Below are positions 10,780 through 24,100 of a stretch of DNA of 64,000 nucleotides, piece by piece. The translations under genes were made by a program, and so were the position numbers. The notes below the pieces were generated by a model that did no database searches, was not told the origin of the DNA, and was given only the letters and a program-made list of their open reading frames with translations. Each line of letters opens with the position of its first letter. Within the stretch, counting starts at the first letter, position 1. The DNA comes from Heliocidaris tuberculata (lineage: Eukaryota > Echinodermata > Echinoidea > Camarodonta > Echinometridae): the NCBI GenBank assembly GCA_025618425.1, contig CM046844.1:12491080-12555079 (forward strand), read 5' to 3'.

Positions 10780-11590
10780 CCCGAATTTCGGAACTTTGAA
10801 AATCCTCGGGGGACGGGGGGGGGGGGGGGGGGGGGGAGGGGTGCAGCCTATTGCCGAATGGAGACGCTTTTTGCCCGAATATTAACTTTCCAGTGTTTTT
10901 GCAAACGAGCGCAGCGAGCGAGCAAATAAAGTGGCCAGTTTTTCCTTTCTTTTCTTTCCTTCCCTTTTCCTTTCCCTTTTTTCTTTATTTTTGTTTTTCA
11001 TTCCTTTCCTTTTGGTTTTTGTTTTTTTTTTTCTCCTTTCTCTTTTTTCCCTTTCCTCTTCACTCTCCATTTTTCCCGTCCTTTTTTTTTTGGCCGACAG
11101 AGGTAGCGCATTTGCTGACAGCAATTTTGAGTGATTTTTTAACAAACTTTTCGTAGAGAAAGTGCACAGAAGTTATATACAGAAGTTACATAATTATCTG
11201 GGAATCTTGCTGTCGAAATATGTGGATATTCAGGCACCTCAATTCGCTACCCGAAAATGAAGTGGTGGTTGCCCGAATATCGCAACTTGGAAAATCCTCG
11301 GGGGGGGGGGGGGGGGGAGGGGGGGGGGGGGGGGGAGGCTGCAGCGTATTACCGAATGGAGACGCTTTTTGCCCGAATATTAACTTTCCAGATTTTCCTT
11401 CCTTTTCTTTCCTTCCCTTTTCCTTTCCTTTTTTGTTTTTGTTTTGTTTTCCTTTCCCTTTCCTTTTCTTTTTTCTTCTCCTTTCCCTTTCAACTTCCCT
11501 CTCTCTTTTCCCCCTCCCTTTTTTTGCCGACACAGTTGGCGCATTTTCCGACAGCAATTTTAAGTGTGTGTGTGTGTGGGGGGGGGGGGG
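10780..11590. repeat. Two tandem copies of a G-run / pyrimidine-run block
   Basis: GCCCGAAT..., AAAATCCTCGGGG plus a long G run, CCGAATGGAGACGC, AATATTAACTTTCCAG, then several hundred bases of CCTTTTC-type pyrimidines ending ACAGCAATTTT occurs at 10780-11130 and again at 11270-11565. The open frames over it are low complexity. GCGCAGCGAGCGAGC near 10908 is a motif also seen at 32.25 and 38.88 kb. Confidence 0.7.
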
Positions 11591-11629
11591 GTGACACTAC
11601 CCATACCCCTCTAGCGGCGCCCCTGTCCT

Positions 11630-11727
11630 TAGGAACCTGAAAATGTAACGGTATTCTTTGCAAATATTGTTCGAGTTCGGGGCAAATGGAAAGAGTTACT
11701 TTGACGTGTGGGGTATGGTGGATATAG

Positions 11728-11760
<33 letters not shown>

Positions 11761-12573
11761 CAGTGCAGAAACGATCGCAGGTAACTCATTTATAGAAAAC
11801 TGATATATCCCTAAGTTATACACATAAATGTAAGAAATTCGTAAGAACTGGCTAGCATGAGAGAGAAATCCAGCATTATTAATATTTCTTATGACCCGTT
11901 TTTGAATTGTGAGATCTTATCAAGATGAGTTTTGGTCCCATTCCTCCATGCAAGAATGCCGTATTTGAGATATGGTAAAATTAGAGTGGTATACAAAGAT
12001 AACAAGATTTTGGCAGGCTCGTCTTCGAGTTTGTTAAAGATACTTGTATTTCTGGACAATAGTTTACACAAGTAATTTATGTGTTCCTTCCATGACAAGT
12101 CACTGTGAATGTAGATACAAAGAAACTTTGTGAAATCAACTTGGCTTAGATTAGTATTGTCAATTAATATGTTCACTGGTAGGGACTTCAAAGAATTACT
12201 GAATAACATATAATGAGTCCTCTTAACATTCAAAGGTAGTTTATTTGCATTCATCCAGGCTTGGACCAGTTTCAGTTCATCTGAAGGAGAATTTGGGGGT
12301 TGTGATGTGAAAAGAATATATAAGAGTCGTCCGCGAAGAGAATAAACGATAGAATATCAGATAAATTTTTAAAGTCATGTATGTATATAATAAATAAAAA
12401 GGACCTAACAAAGAACCCTGGGGAACAACACAAGATATTGATCGTTGGTAAGAGTCTTTACCATTAATTTATACTAACAAATTGTTTTATGCCAGTAAGA
12501 TAATTCCTGAACAACTCCAAGGCCTTCCCTAGAATCCCATAATCAGATAATGGGATAACTTTTGCAGTAAATA
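11630..12573 (-). mobile_element. LINE fragment, left part (interrupted)
   Basis: Minus-strand reverse transcriptase remnants: a degraded FADDS box near 12.34 kb, LPLNVKRTHYMLFSNSLKSL, DLSWKEHINYLCKLLSRN, LILPYLKYGILAWRNG, and a C-terminal NSFHLPRTRTIFAKNT piece. Same family as the plus-strand copy at 52.3-53.8 kb. Its upstream part continues at 16935-17210 beyond a 4.36-kb insertion. Confidence 0.8.
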
Positions 12574-15500
12574 TGTGACCCGTCACGTCAACATGAGATT
12601 TTATTTCATTTTATTATTGATTATTATTTATATATAATATTTAGCAGCGAAAGACAGCTTACACAGAATGTATAAACTGATCTACGTACTATTCTTTAAG
12701 CTCGATGATTCCCAACTGCAATCGGGTTGTACATCTTGGCATGCAACCTGTGAGACAACGAAAGGAGGTTACACAATTAATGTCCGATAATAGTGTATGA
12801 TATGTCTTTGTTGGGGTTTTGTGGGGCTAGAATACATTTTAATGTTGTTATTTTTTCAATTAAATTTCTTACGCCTACTCCTGATGTTTAATATGATGTA
12901 AGTAAACAGGTTTTGGGAGTGCTTAAATATGACGTTAAATTAAAGGGGAATGAACCCTTTCATAGAAAACTGGCTTGGATAGCTTAATAATTGTGCCAAT
13001 TTTCCATGAAAGGTCTACTTTCATTCAACCAGGAAATTGGTGGTCCATGTTTTAACTGTATGAAAAATACACTTTCAGTTGTTCAACATTTAACGTGACA
13101 TTTAATTGAGAGAAAAAAAAACATTAAAATATTATTGTGTATTTCTTACAATTAGAACATGGATCTACAATTTCCTGGTTGAATGAAAGTAGACCTTTCA
13201 TGGAAAATTGACATAATTATTAAGCAGTTCAAGCCATTTTTCTGAGAAGAGTTAATTCCCCTTTAATTCAATGTCATATTTAAACACTTCCCGAACCCGT
13301 TTCCTTACTTTATTTTAAACATTAGAGTAGGCGTGCTTTCATTCAACCGGGAAATAGGTCCATGTTCTAACTGTAAGAAATACACTTTCAGTTGTTCAAG
13401 CATGTATTAAGTTGGTATTTACATGAACTTTACGTGATATTTAATTGAGAAAAAGAAAAAGAAAAAGAAAAAAACTAACAATAAAATATAATTGTGTATT
13501 TCTTACAATTAGAACATGGACCTACAATTTCCTGGTTGAATGGAAGTAGAACTTTCATGGAAAATTGGCTTGGATTGTTTAATACAAGCTATCTTAAAAA
13601 AAAAAAAATCTTTGTACATTTAATTCCAATAAATAGAAAAAATAAAAATGGACATTATTTTCATAATTTGGTATATAAAAACGTCATATGTAATCTTATG
13701 TTTAATACTAGACCACATTTTCACTCAATATACTCTCGGTCTATCGCTTCTTCAGACACATCACTCCACCGCATATAGCCATCCACTGAAAACAAGCAAA
13801 CATAAGTATAAACATCTGTATTTCTGTCAAACAACATAATTATTTCTTTTATTTCACAGAACAATAAATAGTACATATCAATATTAATTTCAAATAAAAG
13901 TATTGATCTCTACATCTGTCATAATTGGAAAGATGATATTATCCTGAGAAAGCATGTGAGGTAAGTAAATATTATCCTGAGAGAACATGTCAGGTAAGTA
14001 TATAATATATACTTACCTGACATGACCTTACCTGACAAAGATAATATTATTATCCTTAGACAGCATGCCACGTAAGTTAATATTATTCTGAGAGAGTATG
14101 TGAGGCAAGTTAATAATATTATTCTGAGAGAGCATGTGAGGCAAGTTAATATCATCCTGAGAGAGTATGTCAGGCAAGTAAATATTATCCTGAGAGAGCA
14201 TGTCAGGTAAGTTAATATTATCCTGAGAGAGCATGTGAGGCAAGTAAATATAATCCCGAGAAAGCATGTGAGGTAAGTAAATATTATCCTGAGAGAGCAT
14301 GTCAGGCAAGTATATATTATCCTTAGACAGTATGCCAGGTAAGTTAATACTATCCCGAGAGAGCATGTGAGGCAAGTAAATATTATCCTGAGGGAGCATG
14401 TGAGGCAAGTTAATATTATCTTGAGAGAGCATGTGAGGCAAGTAAATATTATCATGAGAGAGCATGCATGGCATGTGAGGCAAGTAAATATAATCCTGAG
14501 AGAGTATGTCAGGCAAGTAAATATTATCCTGAGAGAGCATGCCAGGTAAGTTAATATTATCCTGCGAGAGCATGTTAGGCAAGTAAATATTATCCTTAGA
14601 GAGCATGTGAGGCAAGTAAATATTATCCTGAGCGATCATGTGAGGCAAGTAAATATTATCCTGAGAGAGCATGCCAGGTAAGTTAATATTATCCTGACAG
14701 AGTAAGTTAGGCAAGTAAATATTATCCGGAGAGAGCATGTGAGGCAAGTAAATATTATCCTTAGAGAGCATGTGAGGCAAGTTAATATCATCCTGAGAGA
14801 GTATGCCAGGTATTATCCTGAGAGTATGTGATACAAGTAAATATTATCCTCAGAGAGAGAGCCTGTCAGGCAAATTAATATTATCCTGAGAGTATGCCAG
14901 GTAAGTTAATATTATTAGAGCATGTGAGGTATTACTAAGTAAATATTATCCTGAAAGAGCATGTCTTAGAAGATAATATCGCTATTATAAGCTGTTATAA
15001 AAAGTTACGGGCATTCTTCAAATGTAAGTTAGCATTTGACACTAATGCTAACAAACTTTTTGATCTAGGTTTACGGATAGGTTTAGTTTACAGAAAATTT
15101 TTAAAAACTTCATGTATTCGTACACTTTTTCCATGAGAATATACTTTCACCTATTTGAGCTATAGTAATTTCAAATCAAGTTCTGTCTCAACAAAGTCAT
15201 CAAAATAACCTTCAATTATATATTATTACAATATATCGCACGTGAAAAGTTTCGGTGCAAAACGCACTGAACGCCAAGTAAAAGAAAGATAGCTTTACCT
15301 GGATCCATAATCATTTTTCAGCAAATCGCTATAAATTTACATTTATTGTAGGTCAAAAACACTGTTTTTTTTTCTTCAAAATACAATAAACGCCACTCCC
15401 GTTTCAGAGTAAAACATGTTTTATTCAGCGCACATTCATGATGTAAGTGATATGTGCAACTAAATCAATGGATATGCGCATCGAGATGTGGATGTGCAAT

Positions 15501-16934
15501 GAGAGGGAGGAGCCATGGAGAATTTACATGCGATGCTCAAACTCGATAGATTTATGGACTCCGTCGAACTATTGATAATATTTGGGTCCACTGACCCCAA
15601 AATCAAGCCCTAACTGCGTGGATGTTCTCCATACAGATCTAGTCATGGAAAATTGGCATAATTATTAATAATAATTAATTATGCCAATTTTCCATGAAAG
15701 GTCTTTCAGTCAACCAGGAAATTGTAGGTCCGTATTCTAACTGTAAGAAATGCACTTTCAGTTAGTTGTTCAAGCATACTTAAGTTGGTTTTTACATGAA
15801 CTTTACGTGACATTCAATTAAAAAAATACAATTAAAATGGATTCTACGCCCCCTAAACCCCAACGAAGAGGTATCATACATTATTATAGGACATTAACTG
15901 TGTATTCTCCTTTCGTTGTCTCACAGGTTTCATGTAAAGATGAACCAAACAACGATTGCAGTTGGGTATCGTCGAGCATAAAGAATAGTACATAGATCAG
16001 TTTACACATTCTGCGTTAGTTGTCTTTCGCTGTTAAATATTGCTTCGAATTAGATTTATGCTAATTATGCAAAATGCTCAAAGTTGCTTTTCGGCAACAA
16101 GCAGAAATTGTTCGGAGACCACAAGGGATCACGAGTCTAAAAAAAAAAGGAAAAAAAAAAGAAAAAAAAAAAGGATGTGGTATAAAAACCAGGGAGCATT
16201 TAAAGCCACGCTACAAATCTTTTGTTTGACATTTTCCTTTCTTCATGCAAGTTAACTCCAAACTTTTTCAAAAGAGCAATTTACAAATTGCAGTTGCAGC
16301 TTTCCTATAAGGTGCGCTTAAGAGCGTGGAGTTCATGTCCTGGCGATTATTGACCCCCCCCCCCAATCACGCTTTTTAAACTTGACACAATAATTTGCTG
16401 TATTTTGATATTTTATACAACACGCAGTGTTAACAGCAGTTAAAGAGGGCTATGATCAATAGATCTATTGTTCATTTTTTTTTTTATAATATTAGATATA
16501 GGGATATTTAGAATCAGCTCTTTTTCAAACATCCGTTTGTTTTTAATGCGGAAGGGAAAATCTAAAATCCTTAAAACAAAATCTTCTTTTTTTCCGGTGA
16601 ATATTTCGGAATATATCAGGTGACCTGGAACATCTAATGAATAAAAGCCTCGCGTAGCTAGGGACGTGGCCTGGCATGTATACGATTGCTCTTGCTCACC
16701 GTCCGCAAATTCTAACGATTTGACTGAAAAAATACTCCAAGAAAAACTTATTTTTTTACCCTTTTCAGTAATATTTAGGACTAGAAATTTTTACAGAGCA
16801 ATTTCATGAAACACTGGATATTCAAATACTTCAGGAATAATAATTTCCCAAAACTTGATATTGTTCACGATTTCCCCCTTTTTCTCGATTTCTAGCCAAG
16901 CGACTTTTGTCTCATTTTGATGTGACGGGTCACA
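12574..16934. mobile_element. 4.36-kb TIR element inserted in a LINE, TA target
   Basis: Begins TGTGACCCGTCACGTCAA and ends with the inverse (GATGTGACGGGTCACA), with TA on both sides. The related LINE at 53.0 kb is uninterrupted at the equivalent point. Subterminal arms are also inverted: a block with CGAAAGACAGCTTACACAG (12648) has its inverse near 16005-16040, and a TTTCCATGAAAGGTC block recurs in both orientations (13000, 13190, 15690). The core is a minisatellite. No transposase is seen, so it must be mobilised in trans. Confidence 0.78.
13925..14960. repeat. 33-bp minisatellite, about 30 copies
   Basis: The unit is about AAGTAAATATTATCCTGAGA then GAGCATGTGAGGC, 33 bp, with C/G and TAAA/TTAA variants. 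Since 33 is a multiple of three, two minus-strand frames stay open for 178 and 250 codons (repeats of DNIYLPHMLSQ in one). I do not regard them as genes: no start context, no flanking gene structure, position inside a transposable element. Confidence 0.85.
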
Positions 16935-17210
16935 TATTATGATTGATAGTGTCGAAGTCCTTGGAGAATTGCAGGAAAATTCCGACAGTATGTGACACAT
17001 TGTCAATGGCATGAGCTACTTTACCTCAAAACATAAGCAGTGCATGTTTTGTGGAATCTTTCTGTCTAAAACCAAATTCATAAGAGGGAATATTGAAATC
17101 AAGAAGAATTTTCATTGTTTGTGAATAAACGAGTTTTTTTAAAGGATACTGGGCGATAATTATTAAATTCATCTGCTATCCAGAGTTACGGTTTCATATC
17201 CTTGTAATTG
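16935..17210 (-). mobile_element. LINE fragment, right part
   Basis: Continues the 11.6-kb LINE: the minus strand encodes degraded NHA/MDNVSHTV-type and FGFRQK-type reverse transcriptase segments, matching the order in the copy at 52.8-53.0 kb. TTATGATTGATAGTGTCGAAG here continues directly from GCAGTAAATA at 12563. Confidence 0.7.
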
Positions 17211-17269
17211 GAGTTGATTTATTTATTGTTTTCAAAACGTTATTAATTTGCCCTCACTTCAGTTTTTAA

Positions 17270-19400
17270 AGTTCAGTTTAGTTTATTTTCCACACAAATC
17301 AATCAAATACAAATTATACATTTTTGAAATACATTCTGGAATAATAGAAATCGATTACATAAGTCAAGAACAGATATGTCACAAAAATGAAAGAATTTGA
17401 ACATAATATATAGAGTACATGTAATTCAAAGATTTACGTTCATGTATATAAGGTGGAGGGGCCTAAATGAAAGCTAGGCTTGTTGTGGATGGGCCCCAGT
17501 TAATAAATAATTTACAGACATGTAGAAGAAAATAATAGTAGAAGGGAGGAAGGAGGAAAAGAAAGAAAGGGAAAGGAAGCTATAGGAAGGGAGGAATTGA
17601 ACAGGAAAATGAAAACATTACAGAACGAAGACAAAGATCACGAGAACGGGGACGCACGGGTACTTTACAAGACAAGAAAGGATAGACAAACTAAATTGCA
17701 AGGGGATCTGCAGCTGTTATTTCAATGTGAAGAATTTTTAAGACTACGTCGCAGCATAGTAAACATGGTAAATGAGGCACTATATATAGAAGCCATGACG
17801 TAATCGTGAGTGTACACATGCACGTTAAATAAAGGATATCATAAATGTATCGAATGCATATCGGATGAATACAAGAGTATTACCAAGAAGTATTACAAAT
17901 TACAATATGGTTTCAAAAGAAACATCTTTAACTTTCTTTTAAATACAAATGTACTTACAGATCTTTTTATTTCGGGATTTAGAGAGTTCCAGTATTTGGG
18001 ACCGGAATATACAACTGTATTATAGGCAAATCGTGTTCTGGTTTTTGGAAGATGGTATGAAAATGCTTGACGCGTAGGACAGTTATGCAGTTGGTTGTTT
18101 TCTGTAAACATATAACCGAGTGTCAGAGGTAAATCGTTATTGTTCAGTTGAAACATTAGGGAACCCAGCTGTAGACTAAATATATCGTGAACTTTCAGAA
18201 TACGCCTTTCAAAGAAGAGAGGGCCCGTGTGAGCCCGTGTATGCGCGTTAAAAATGATACGTATTGCTCTTTTTTGTATTACCAACATTTTATCCAGTTG
18301 GAGTTTCGTCGAATTAATTTATATACGGTAGCAATAAAGTTGAATATAACATATACATAATTTGAGATGGAAACACTGACATCACTTTGTACATTATACC
18401 AGTATTTCTAGATAATATCGAGCAAATATGATTTGTATGTACTTTCCAGGTCATTTTTTCATCAATAAAGAGTCCTCTAAGCCCTCTAAGTACATTTGAT
18501 ATCATCTTTATGTAAATTAATTTGTCTTGTAAAATAATGCTTCTGGGCTAGTCCCAATGGGGTTGTTACAATATTACGATAGCGAGAGTGTTTGGATTTG
18601 GCTGGACAGTTGGGTTGCTTTTATATTTATACAATAAATTGTTTTGCCTATTTATACATTTCAGTAGAGATTTTGTTATTCACGGAAGTCTAGGGCACTT
18701 TTTAAAATTTGAATGAGTATGCTGACGAACTGGAATAATAGAGTTATAGTATTGCAGCATTACTTCCATAAATTTATTAAACAAATAGTTTACATCATCA
18801 CTATCATATATTTCGGAACACTCCGTTACATCAAGTGCATCCTTGAATCTATTGATGTTAGTTTCAGATAAATCTCGGATGCCTATACATATCTGTCTGT
18901 TTTCGAGTAGTGGTCAAAATTGGTATTTGATATCAGGGTAAAAATCGGAAAATGGTCAGAAATATCATATACTGTAATGGAAGACTTGACAATGGAAGTT
19001 CCACTTACAAATATATTATCAATTAATGTAGCTGTTGTATCTGTAATCCTAGTTGGTTTGGTTATCTGGTTATAGCTGGGACAAAATATTTAGAAAACAA
19101 ATCAAAAAATCTTGGCAATTAAGGTCAACATCACATTGTAAAAGATTGAGATTAAATTCTCCCAAGATATTAGCATTTAAAGAGTTTCCATAAAATCTTA
19201 GGGGTTGGAATTTGGTGGTTTTTTAGACCTCGCCAATGAATATTTTCTTCTTTCAAATGAAACATACGACCCCACTCCCCGCCCCTTTGTTCAATTCTGT
19301 CATTTGTAATAAAAGTAAAGCCATCAATGGAAAAGAAATAGGAGGGAGTATTCTGGAGCCATGTTTCTGAAATACCAATCACTGATCATTCTGGTTTGAG
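17270..19400 (-). mobile_element. LINE with 3-prime tail and internal deletion
   Basis: From low to high coordinate: tail with GGTGGAGGGGCC (17452), reverse transcriptase C-terminus (17893-18505: KYWNSLNPEIKRSVSTFVFK, EKMTWKVHTNHICSILSRN), then a jump to the pre-RT linker (18.55-18.75 kb) and endonuclease (18.8-19.39 kb: MIGISETWLQNT, with the catalytic E). The RT core with its ADD box is missing. Confidence 0.75.
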
Positions 19401-19403
19401 TTG

Positions 19404-19571
19404 ATCCATGAATAAATCAAATTGGTCAAAATTCTTGTTAAGGACCCCATGGAAGACCAGTGTCGTGCCTGGCACAGCTGAATATATGGGTTATCCAGCC
19501 GTTTCATTTAAATGTAAACACTTATATTGTACATGTATGTTTGTTTGTTTTTTAACTGAACGGAAAATGAA

Positions 19572-19603
<32 letters not shown>

Positions 19604-22600
19604 GGCTCCTTATGTTATAATGTAGCAGAAGATCGTTTTTGCGGCTTTTCTTAGAAAGATAGTCTGAGGATATCTTTTCTCCTTGGACGTTATTTGAATC
19701 AAAATCAAAACAGAGTTCGAGTGTATTAAAGTTGACTTCACCATTTTCATATTATGAACACCTTCACTGTTTGACGAGGAAATCATTCGGAATGGTAGTG
19801 GTAGGCAAGCTGTTGGCATATGGCTGAACAATGGGTGTACTTTCATGCACGAAATGTACATGATTATCAACAATCATCATAATAAATGTACATGTGTTCG
19901 AAAAATGGGGTTTACATGATAATTAGTTAAAATTTAAGAAGTAATCATTATTTTGATGTCCCATAGTTCCTGATCATTGTCCTTGCCCTATGCTTTTGTA
20001 GTTTGAAGATCCTTTCCCCATTTTTTTGACTCACAATTATGTGAAATATTAAAATGCTGAATTTTCTACCCGTTTTCAATTATATCTCTTTTTGCTTGCA
20101 TATGTGTATTAGTGGTAAGAGCTTTCTCGGTAAATAATTGAAAATAGTGTACCGATTGAATTTTCTAACTGGAATTCATGTGATTTTAGCAGAAATGAAA
20201 GTAAAAACTTACCTCCAGCGTTGTTGTTTAAGACTACGAGAAGCCTTTTTTTCCCTCTGCGTATGGCGTCGTATACCTCCTAGTGATATAATTCACTGAC
20301 TCGTTGCATGCATTCTTTGGTACGTGCTCGCCCTGATACAGTGCGTTGATATGTTGATGGTATTTCCAGGGATATGTAACTAAGATCTCGATCTAGTTTC
20401 ATTTCCCTGGTATTTCCATCGGCAATAATCGGGGAATCCCTTTATCGATACCTCTTGTGTGTACCGTACGTATACGCGCCATAGCTTTAGTTTATATCTG
20501 TAAGGCAAACTGCTTTGTTACCTCCAGGATATCCCGTATGTTTTACACAATGTATTTTCTTCACACTAGTAGTACTTGTTATCTATTTCGTCAAGCAGAA
20601 AGGATATAGGCCCACTCACACTTAGCCGAGGTTATTATGGATAACCTCGCACACACGTACGTCTTTTCGTTTGAAGTTATTGCCTGCAATAGGGGAGTGT
20701 GTATTTTCATACTTTTGTGTGAGTTTCAAGGACAAAATCTCTAGCAAAAACAGCCTGAAAATTTTCATATGATAAAGGTGATAGAGATCCTAGTGAATGA
20801 ATTGTATGGAAATAAGATAATTCATCATCCTTAGATATGAAAATTAAGTATTTTTCTTGAAATTGTGAGATTTTTCTGGTGTTTTTACCACTTCAACTAA
20901 AGAGGTCAACCGCCGCCAAAACTGACACAGCCCAGCCCCACATACTGATGGTTCCATGTGTGATATATGAATACACATATCTTATTTCATTATACAAGGG
21001 AGTGAGAGGTTGTAAGGCCGCAGAAATGACATTTCGTCATCATGAATTGCATTTCCATTTTCTGTCGGTATTTCGTAATAGACAGTAAACTAATTAAATT
21101 ATTCAAATTCATACTATGTTGTTTCCGGCTACTCCTGGCCACGAGCTATTTTGTTTATGCGATATCTTCTATTTGACACATGTCATCGGTAATAACTCAA
21201 AAAATTAAAGTCGTATCAGACCGAGCTTTACACATTGTGAGGTTGAACGTGGATGTCAAATTAATTTGGAATTACTTTTATGAAATTTCGGTGAATACTA
21301 TTCCTAAAATAATGGTTTGAATATATAATTAGATCGTTGCCCCAAAATCTTTGTATATGAATAATTGATTCAGAAAACAACAATCCCTTGTGCATTGCAG
21401 CTGGAATTCTAGAGCACCTAATTTATCAGAGTATCATGAATCATTAATGACACTGGATAGCAAAAGGTTTTCAGAAATGATAGGTGCGATACAAAGTGGT
21501 TTTGTTTTTGTGGTCTTGATTTTTTCCTTCAAAAAATGAAAGTCTGGTTGAAATTTCTAAACATTATTTTCAAAAGATTATTCTAAGAACAAAATTACTC
21601 CAAATAAATTTGACGTTTTGCATATCCACAATGTGCAGACCTCAGTCTGATATGAGTTATAATATTTGAGTTATAAATAAGAAAAGGGGGTGAATATTTT
21701 TTCCCCCCAGTACTTTGGCTATGTCATCCAAGCTTAAGTATCTAGGCTGCCTTTGTTAGCGAATTTTAAATACAAATTCAATAGACCGCTTCTGTAATGT
21801 ATACAAATTTATGCACATAATTCTCTGAGCACCTAGTGACGAGCTATTCCATTAACCTGCTTTTTATAAATGAGCCTCAATGCTTGAAATCCAGTTTGCT
21901 TACATTATCTGTTGCTATGTCCGGCAAGACTCCGGCAAGCTTTCAGGTTGTCAAGAACAACCTTTGTTTGAAAGGTATGTATAAAATTTGCAAACATTAC
22001 CGAAGCGGTCTATTGCATGGAGTTGTGAACCGGTCATATTTCTTCACACACTGCTTAAAGGTACTGATTCCCTTGTGTAATCTCAAAACTATCTTCTTTT
22101 GTTTATCTCGCCATTTTTCTCCATTTTCTTCTCATTTTCTTTTCTTCTCTTGTTCCATATACAAGTGACCGCCCGCATTCGCAAATAATCAAATGTAATA
22201 CTTCTCATTTCATACATTTTGTTTATCTATATCGATTTTAAGGTAGTGAGCATTAATCAGAATGTTGAATTCTAGTAAACGTGAAAAGTAACTTGTGAGC
22301 TTTGTCAATCTCTTCTTGTTAGTTTGAAGAATATCACTGAAGAAACATCCCCTGAAAATGACTACTTATCAAATGACTTCAAATTGTAAATATAATTGGT
22401 AACAGCTGCAAAGTCGGGAACTGAATCACACTTTCATGCCAGATAAAATTATGTGGGTGGTCCAATATTCACATTTCTGCGTGTAGCGCATGTGACTTTC
22501 AGGATGATTGAGTTAATTTCTTATCATTTTGATGACTCCAAAACCTCACAGTGTACACCAATTTGTACTACATAATAAACCTTTCCTAGTTGCTTCCAGA

Positions 22601-22984
22601 CAATTTTCGACGCGGCAATCGCTTGACCAGACCTCAACCTACTCGTTTTATGTTTTGTAAAGAAACAATATAACGAGTTTGCACAGGCTTTTAGAAAAGC
22701 TTCAACTTTGTGTTTCGTAGTTGAAAGAGAGAGAGAGGCAAGGAACAATACACACTAATGAAGTTAATTGTATTGGATGGTGTAACTCACTGAAGCGGAG
22801 GTCTTTATTCATACTTTATGTAGCACCATCGCACAAGTCACTTTACATATACAGAATAAAAATAAGTGCAAAACCAATTTACCACTTAAATTCACGAAGT
22901 GCTAAAAAATAAGAAAGTCCATATCATACACACTACACATTACTTCGCTAAATAGTTATACAGGTCAACCTTTTTCAAAAGTTA
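19404..22984. other. Intergenic stretch with no recognised gene
   Basis: Contains an (ACT)n tract at 19572-19603. The open frames are short and unlike known families. No tRNA, rRNA or conserved exon was recognised on either strand. It is the longest unassigned, relatively unique stretch of the window and could hold distal promoter sequence. Confidence 0.4.
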
Positions 22985-24100
22985 CAGCCCTGGAAAAATT
23001 ATTAGACTAGCTTCTTATAAAATGCCTATATAGCAAGTGTTGGCTATATAAGTAATTGAATTTTTAGAATGATTTCTACTAGCTAACTCATAATGAGTGG
23101 ATAAATACTCTCCCAAACAATTTATTTTATTTTTATTTTATTTAATGTCTTCTTTATAAAAAGCAGGGTAGTCCCATTCAAGCCGCAAGGCCTGCTTTCC
23201 AAGGGAGCCCTGCTGTAACAAAATACATATAATACAAATAGCATACATTACAAACAGGGAGCTGGTCCAATTAGCTCGTGTAATAACTAATCCCTAGGAC
23301 AATTACCGCCAAGGTAACCGCCCCTTGGACAATTAACCCCGGGCAATTTTCGCTGAAGGACAATTACTTCTAAGGGCACCCCAACGGATAGAACTTTCAG
23401 AACAACTAACAGAATGTTAATATCCTAGATGCTAACTGTCCTCAGGGATATTCTCCAGGGGTAGGGGTTTTGGAAAAAATGTCCTGACAGAAGTGGTCTG
23501 GGGATAATTGTCCAAGGGGTATGCCTGATTTTTTCGTAAAGCCATGTTCACTCTCTGGAGGCAGTTTGTTCAGTTCTTGGTGGAAAATTGGTACATTTGA
23601 TGATATCAGCTATGCCTTGTGGCATTCTGTCAACAAGGTGTTGACTTTTTTTCCTCACAGCAGCTTATTGATGCTGCAAAAATGATTTTTTTGTTTCATA
23701 AAATTAATTTTCTAATGCCTTTAATTTTTTTGTCACACGCACTGGTCTCAGCAGAATAATGAAAAGGCCATGGTGCTCAGACCAAGAGTAGTAACGCTTT
23801 AAATTCATCGTCTCAGACATTTATAGTCTATTAGGTGGTCCAAAAACTCTTTCTCATGTGGAAAAAGGGATGTTGTAATTGTCTGGGGAAATTTGTCCGG
23901 GACAATTTGTCCTGGCTGTAGTCGTCCTAGTGGTAACTGTCCTGGGGTAAAAAGTCATAGGGGTAATTGTTCTAGTTAGTTGTAGTCCATTAATCATGCA
24001 TTAGCTGTTGATAATCATTTTCCTACTTTCATAGACAATGGACTTAACACTACTCATATACCCCAAAAGGGAGCTGGTCTAATAATTTTTTCCAGGGCTG
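22985..24100. mobile_element. 1.1-kb Tc1/mariner-like MITE, TA target
   Basis: Starts CAGCCCTGGAAAAATTATTA and ends TAATAATTTTTTCCAGGGCTG, with TA on each side. This TIR type and TA duplication fit nonautonomous Tc1/mariner elements. The interior is an array of degenerate GGACAATTACCCC-like motifs in both orientations (23.28-23.53 and 23.86-23.98 kb). No transposase. Confidence 0.78.

Noticed and set aside
11186..11640. Lys/Arg- or Gly/Phe-rich frames over G and CT runs
   Set aside because: Low complexity in a duplicated simple-sequence block.
14028..14780. 250-codon minus-strand frame in the minisatellite
   Set aside because: Open because the unit is 33 bp; no gene context. Kept as a repeat.
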